Positions 59,625-64,000 of a stretch of DNA of 64,000 bases are shown in pieces. How positions within the stretch are numbered: the stretch's first letter is position 1; each line of letters opens with the position of its first letter. Source of the stretch: Pegoplata infirma (taxonomy: Eukaryota; Arthropoda; Insecta; Diptera; Anthomyiidae); contig OY992538.1 of the NCBI GenBank assembly GCA_963921195.1, positions 234,043,462 through 234,107,461 of the forward strand, given 5' to 3'. The notes under the pieces were generated by a model, which saw only the letters and a list, made by a program, of their open reading frames with translations, did no database searches and was not told the origin of the DNA. The translations under genes were made by a program, and so were the position numbers.

Positions 59625-61050
59625 GTTTCTGAATCTGACACTTTTTCTATAGAAAAAAATCTTAGAATCTGAAACTTTTTCAAATCTGAGACTTTTTCTA
59701 ATCTGATACTTTTTTCTTAGAAAAAATGTTGTAGAATCTGAGACTTTTTCTAACAAAAAAAAAATGTCTTAGAATCTGAGACTTTTTCTATAGAAAAAAT
59801 GTCTCAGAATCTGAGACTTTTTTATAGAAAAAATGTCTCAGAACCTGAGACTTTTTCTATAGAAAAAATGTCTCAGAATCTGAGAATTTTTTTATTGAAA
59901 AAATCACTCAGGATCTAAGAATTTTTCTATAGATAAAATGTCTCAGAATCTGAGAATTTTTCCATAGAAAAAATTTCGAGGAATCTGTAAATTGTTTTAA
60001 GTAAAATGTTTCAGAATCTAAGAATTTTTCTCCAGAAAAAAAGGTTTCAGAATCTGAGAATTTTTCTATAGGAAAAAGGTACAGAATCTGAGAACTTTTC
60101 TTTAGAAAAAATGTCTCAGAATCTGATACTTTTTCCTTAGAAAAAATGTTTTAGAATCTGAGACTTTTTCTAAAGAAAAAATGTCTTAGAATCTGAGACT
60201 TTTTCTATAGAAAAAATGTCTAAGAATCTAAGACTTTTTTATAGAAAAAATATCTCAGAATCTGAGACTTTTTCTATAAAAAAAAATGTCTTAGAATCTG
60301 ACACTTTTTTTATAGAAAAAATTTCTCAGAACCTGAGACTTTCTATAGAAAAAATGTCTCAGAATTTGAGACTTTTTCTATAGAAAAAATTCTCCGAATC
60401 TGAGAATTTTTTTATGGAAAAAATCATTCAGAATCTTAGAATGTTTCTATGGAAAAAATATCTCAGAATCTGAGACTTTTTCTATCGAAAAAAATTCTCC
60501 GAATCTGAGAAATTTTTAAATGTCTCTGAATCTGAGACTTTTTGTATAAAAAAATGTTTCAGAACCTGGGACTTTTTCCTTAGAAAAAATGTTTTAGAAT
60601 CTGAGACTTTTTCTAAAGAAAAAATGTCTTAGAATCTGAGACTTTTTCTATAGAAAAAATGTCTAAGAATCTAAGACTTTTTCTATAGAAAAAAATGTCT
60701 TAGAATCTGAGACTTTTTCTATAAAAAAATTGCTCAGAATCTGAGATATTTTTTTATAGAGAAAAGTTTTCAGAACCTGAGACTTTCTATAGAAAAAATG
60801 TCTTAGAATCTGAGACTTTTTCTTTACAAAAAATGTCTCAGAATCTGAGAATTTTTTTATTGAAAAAATCACTCAAAATCTAAGAATTTTTCTAAAGAAA
60901 AAATATCCCAGAACCTGAGACTTTTTTTATAGAAAAAATATCCCAGAATCTGAGACTTTATTTAGGGAAAAATATCTCAGAATCTGGGACTTTTTTTATA
61001 GAAAAATGTCTCAGAATCTAGGACTTTATCTATAGAAAAAAATGTCTCAG
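59625..61050. repeat. Minisatellite array, 35 bp two-palindrome unit, about 40 copies
   Basis: Monomer consensus: TCTCAGAATCTGAGA then CTTTTTCTATAGAAAAAATG. TCTCAGA-A-TCTGAGA and TTTTTCTATAGAAAAA are each dyads, so the array resembles its own reverse complement. Minus-strand ORFs rich in SFSIEK/ISDSETFF words are products of the repeat. Confidence 0.95.
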
Positions 61051-61366
61051 AAAAAAAGCAAAATATGCAAAAATATGCATTTTAACAATATATTCAAAAA
61101 TATGCACTAATGAAGCGATGCCATTTTAAAGCAAATTCTTTCATTTACAAAGATTTATGCTGTTCTAAGATCAAAGGGTAAAACATTTGCATTTGCATGA
61201 AAGTCCTCTATTTAGTAATTGCAATCAATTCAAAATACACTTGGAAATTTTAAATGCGATTTATAGTTCTTAAAAATCAATTTATTATTCTGAAAATGAA
61301 GTGCTTAGTTAAAATTTTTTCTTTCGAATTTTATATTGATTATGATCTCAATGAATACATTTATAA

Positions 61367-62582
61367 CACTGCGGAACACTAAAAAATAAACAAGAGTGAC
61401 GACCATCATTTCTATATATTTCGGACATGCTGATTAGAATGGCGTACTCCGTTTTTCGATGTATGGTACAGTTTTCTTGCAAAATGTCGTTAAAGATTTG
61501 CTGATTTAGAGACAGTTTTTTAACAAACAAATTTGCAAAGTTAATGATTTATAAATTTTATGGCATGGAAAACAAAGATATGACTTGTAGCAATATTTCT
61601 TATGCAAATTTGGTTTGAAGCTTTTCATCTTAAGTCATTAAATTCGCGAATTTCTTAATTTTTTAAGGTTTTCGCGAAATTAACAACCAAATTGGTCTTT
61701 GATAAAAAACTTGCTTTTAGTAAATCAAAAAAGCATTCCTAACAATACGAATAGTGGGAAAAAACAGCTATATTATATGAACCATCATGATGAAAATCGC
61801 GAAAAACCGTTTTTTTGTATATGCCAGCATCACTTTACGAGATGAGGTAAGGTTCCATCTTTTAGTATATAATGTGGGAACCTTAAACAACTAACTGACC
61901 AAAAATTCGGCCAAAAAAGTTTTCATTTGCAAAAGTTATCTTAACAAAAACTAATATTTCAGTGTTTTCCATGCAATAATTATAGTTTTTGTTAAGATAA
62001 CTTTTGCAAATGAAAACTTTTTTGGACAAATTTTGGGTCAGTTTATTATTTAAGGTTCCCACATTATATACTAAAAGATGGAGCCTTAAATCATCTCGTA
62101 AAGTGATGCTGCCATATACAAAAAAACGGGTTTTCGCGATTTTCATCATGATGGTCCATATAACATATATGTTTTTTGTTCACTATTCGTAGTGTCATGG
62201 GTACCTTTATGATCCACAAAATGCAAGTTTTTTATCAGAAACCAATTTAGGGGTTAATTTCGCGAAAACGTAAAAAAATTAAGAAATCCGCGATTTTAAG
62301 GGCTTAAGATGAAAAGCTTTAAACCAAATTTATATTAGAAATATTGCTACAAGTTTTATCTTTGTTTTCCATGCCATAGCATTTAAAAATCATTAGCTTT
62401 GCAACCTTTTTTTGATAAAAAAGCAGCTGAAAATCAGCCAATCTTTAATGACATTTTGCAAGAAAACTGTACCATACATCGAAAAACGGAGTATGCCATT
62501 CGATTCAGCATGTCTGAAATATATAGAAATGATGGTCGTACCTCTTGTTTTCTAAAATAGTGGTTAGTTTTGTCACGCAGTG
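61367..62582. mobile_element. 1.2 kb giant hairpin (foldback element), TAA TSD
   Basis: Two arms of about 590 bp each with a loop of only about 30 bp near 61975. Ends CACTGCGGAACAC and GTCACGCAGTG, flanked by TAA (61364-61366, 62583-62585). Matching blocks run the whole length, e.g. ACGACCATCATTTCTATATA, GTACCATACATCGAAAAACG, TTTTGTTAAGATAACTTTTG. Non-coding. A related end (TAACACTGCGAAACAAAG) is at 63930. Confidence 0.9.
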
Positions 62583-62585
62583 TAA

Positions 62586-62898
62586 TTTTAATTATTTATA
62601 ATTACTTTGATGACTATAGTTGGTTGTTTGAAAGCTAAATATTAACATTTGCAAAGATTTTCTGAAAAAAAACCTTAAAAATATTGTTGTAAAGCAGATT
62701 TTAAAGACAAATTTTGGAATTTGATTTATTTATTTGGGGATTTTAGTTTTAAAACTGACAACGTCAGAGACAACATTACTTAAAAATAATCTGGCAGCAC
62801 TGGTTTGAAATTGTTCGTTGTTTAGCTGATTCATGAACCAAGTGATGCCAAGTTTATAAAGGGATTTATTTTCGCCGCAATATAGTACTACTACTCAC
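62586..62898. other. Unassigned sequence with moderate GC
   Basis: Between the giant hairpin and the candidate exon; includes CTGGCAGCACTGG and ATGCCAAGTTTATAAAGGG. Nothing firm. Confidence 0.35.
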
Positions 62899-62941
62899 CG
62901 CCACTCTTTAGCGCCGATGTGGCTTTACTAACCGGAGCCAT
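62899..62941 (-). CDS. Candidate first coding exon of an unknown gene
   Basis: Minus strand: ATG opening MAPVSKATSALKSG, then a perfect GTGAGT donor (complement 62893-62898) in phase 1. An initiator-like TCAGTAG lies about 30 bases upstream. The GC content is clearly above its surroundings. Upstream it is cut off by the CTAGAGATG repeat from 62986. No downstream exon could be found, so it may be a fragment. Confidence 0.25.
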
Positions 62942-63178
62942 TCCAAATATAGTTCTGCTACTGACACCTAGTATATGCTTGAAGCTAGAGATGAGTGCGT
63001 GAGTAACTGTTAACTCATACTTACGAATGGAATGTTTTAATCACAGACGAGCATTTTTTTCTACTCACACTCACGTTAGTAAATTTAAGACAACACACAT
63101 GTACACTCACATAAGCTTTACTCACACTCACAAAACTCTTAGTTACACAAAAAACAAATTTTAAAAATTTAAATTTTG

Positions 63179-63190
63179 AAAATCTAACAA
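63179..63190 (+). repeat. Target-site duplication, left (AAAATCTAACAA)
   Basis: 12 bp repeated at 63699-63710, flanking the retrotransposon insertion. Confidence 0.88.
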
Positions 63191-63698
63191 GGTTAGGTTA
63201 GGTTAGGGGTGGCGGAGCTCAAAATTTTAAACTCCTCGCATAGACCGGCTGGTCCATAGCAATACCACATGTTCCTTCAACGACGTGGATAAAACGCGTT
63301 AGTCCATGTTGCAAACAATTTAACGCTCATAAGGTCCATAACTGCGATTTCCTCCAGATTCTCGAGTTCAGCTTTGCCTAAAATTTGTTTGCGATGCCTG
63401 GCCAATGCGGGGCATTTGCACAGGATATGTTCAACTGTTTCATCCGTATTCGGTTCATCACATCTTCTACAATTGGAATCAGAGATGAGTCCAATTGTTC
63501 TTGTGTGGAAAGCAATTAGACAGTGTCCCGTGACCACTCCCGTGAGTAAACGACATTCTCTTCTGTTGAGAGAAAGTAGGTAGCGAGTTCTTTTGAGGTC
63601 GTAACGCGGCCAGATTATTCTGGTAATTCTGCTTGTACTTAACTCTCGCCATTTCCTGTTCGCCATGGAAGTACACTGACAATCACTTCTCGATCTTA
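63191..63698 (-). mobile_element. 5'-truncated Jockey-like non-LTR insertion
   Basis: About 508 bp on the minus strand: C-terminal coding part, short 3' UTR and a (CCTAA)3 tail (plus strand GGTTAGGTTAGGTTAGG at 63191-63207). The 12 bp TSD shows it entered the CACTCACG repeat. Short tandem-repeat tails instead of poly(A) are known for several I/R1-group elements. Confidence 0.9.
63277..63697 (-). pseudogene. Retrotransposon ORF2 C-terminus (after RNase H)
   Basis: Open from the truncation point (RSRSDCQCTSMANRKWRELS) to a stop at 63277. It includes YLLSLNRRECRLLTGVVTGHC and a zinc-knuckle-like CRRC..HILCKC motif (C-x2-C, H-x4-C), typical of the tail following RNase H in Jockey/R1-group elements. 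About 140 residues and no internal stop. RNase H and RT are absent because of 5' truncation, so it is dead. Closely related to the 55.7 kb fragment (RSDCRCISIANRKWRELSTS). Confidence 0.88.
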
Positions 63699-63780
63699 AA
63701 AATCTAACAAAATTTTAGCAAAATTTTAAATTTGCCAAATTTTTAAAGAAATTTTTTTAGCAAAATTAAAGTCAAGAAAT

Positions 63781-64000
63781 TTTTTTTTTGCAATAAACGC
63801 AATGCCGTCTGAGCCGTTCGTTATTGGTCTCTGAGAGTACTGTATGATTGGAAAATAGGTTAAAAAAAAAATAATATTGAAATTTCAATTTTTGTTTCTT
63901 GAAAATAACACATTTTTTGCCAAAATATAACACTGCGAAACAAAGACCGGAAGTCATAATTACACTCAAAAAAGTATGTCGGTAAAATCAACTACAAAAG
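63781..64000. other. Window edge with two element termini
   Basis: TAACACTGCGAAACAAAG near 63930 (like the giant hairpin end) and TACACTCAAAAAAGTATG near 63962 (like 33496 and 39461). Both elements would continue past the window. Confidence 0.45.

Larger units (their letters stand above)
62986..63780 (+). repeat. CACTCACG-rich dispersed repeat, copy 3, split
   Basis: Starts CTAGAGATGAGTGCGTGAG, runs to 63190, and resumes at 63711 after the retrotransposon tail (AATTTTAGCAAAATTTT), parallel to 5380-5420 of copy 1. Confidence 0.7.

Noticed and set aside
60663..60872. Ser/Phe-rich repeat protein
   Set aside because: A direct readout of the 35 bp minisatellite; many frames stay open by chance of the monomer.
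59625..61050. CRISPR-like regular repeat array
   Set aside because: Monomers are contiguous and variable with no unique spacers, and the genome is eukaryotic.
63191..63207. Telomere-like TTAGG repeat
   Set aside because: Only three units, positioned exactly as the 3' tail of a truncated non-LTR element with a TSD; Diptera do not use TTAGG telomeres.

Overview
The window reads as part of a higher-dipteran (fly) nuclear genome, probably a calyptrate. It is very AT-rich, its genes are split by introns, and it is crowded with non-autonomous transposons. It carries dispersed elements with (TA)n and (GTCY)n tracts of the kind called mini-me/DINE-1 in Diptera. The two recognisable host genes have close Drosophila counterparts. 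I see no bacterial or viral genes. The species assignment is inference.

Two host genes lie on the minus strand. The first coding exon of a choline/ethanolamine phosphotransferase (Drosophila bbc, CEPT1-like) is at 1964-2172 and its gene continues beyond the left edge. The complete coding sequence of drk, the fly Grb2 (SH3-SH2-SH3 adaptor, 211 residues), is in five exons between 14073 and 52536. Its exon junctions join in frame with GT/AG borders. Intron 1 is 33.5 kb and intron 4 is 4.1 kb, and both are mostly transposon debris. Introns 2 and 3 are 75-83 bp. The two proteins act in separate pathways (RTK-Ras signalling and phospholipid synthesis) and are simply neighbours.

Region by region: 1-1.7 kb holds mini-me-like repeats; 1.9-2.2 kb the bbc exon; 3-12.8 kb is intergenic with MITEs, including a hAT MITE inserted into another copy of itself; 12.8-14.07 kb is the AT-rich drk 3' side; 14.07-52.5 kb is drk with a stack of nested elements; 53-63.9 kb is upstream sequence with a degenerate tandem array, two Jockey-like retrotransposon tails, a 1.4 kb minisatellite and a 1.2 kb giant hairpin.

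The only intact mobile-element gene is a 331-residue Tc1/mariner transposase with a DD37E triad, inside a complete 1285 bp element with identical 32 bp TIRs and a TA duplication (30660-31944). No clearly new biochemical system is visible. The most unusual content is the transposon biology: about eleven elements flanked by TAA, several long foldbacks able to form long dsRNA, a two-palindrome minisatellite at several loci, and a group of elements sharing CCC-type termini but carrying different subterminal palindromes.
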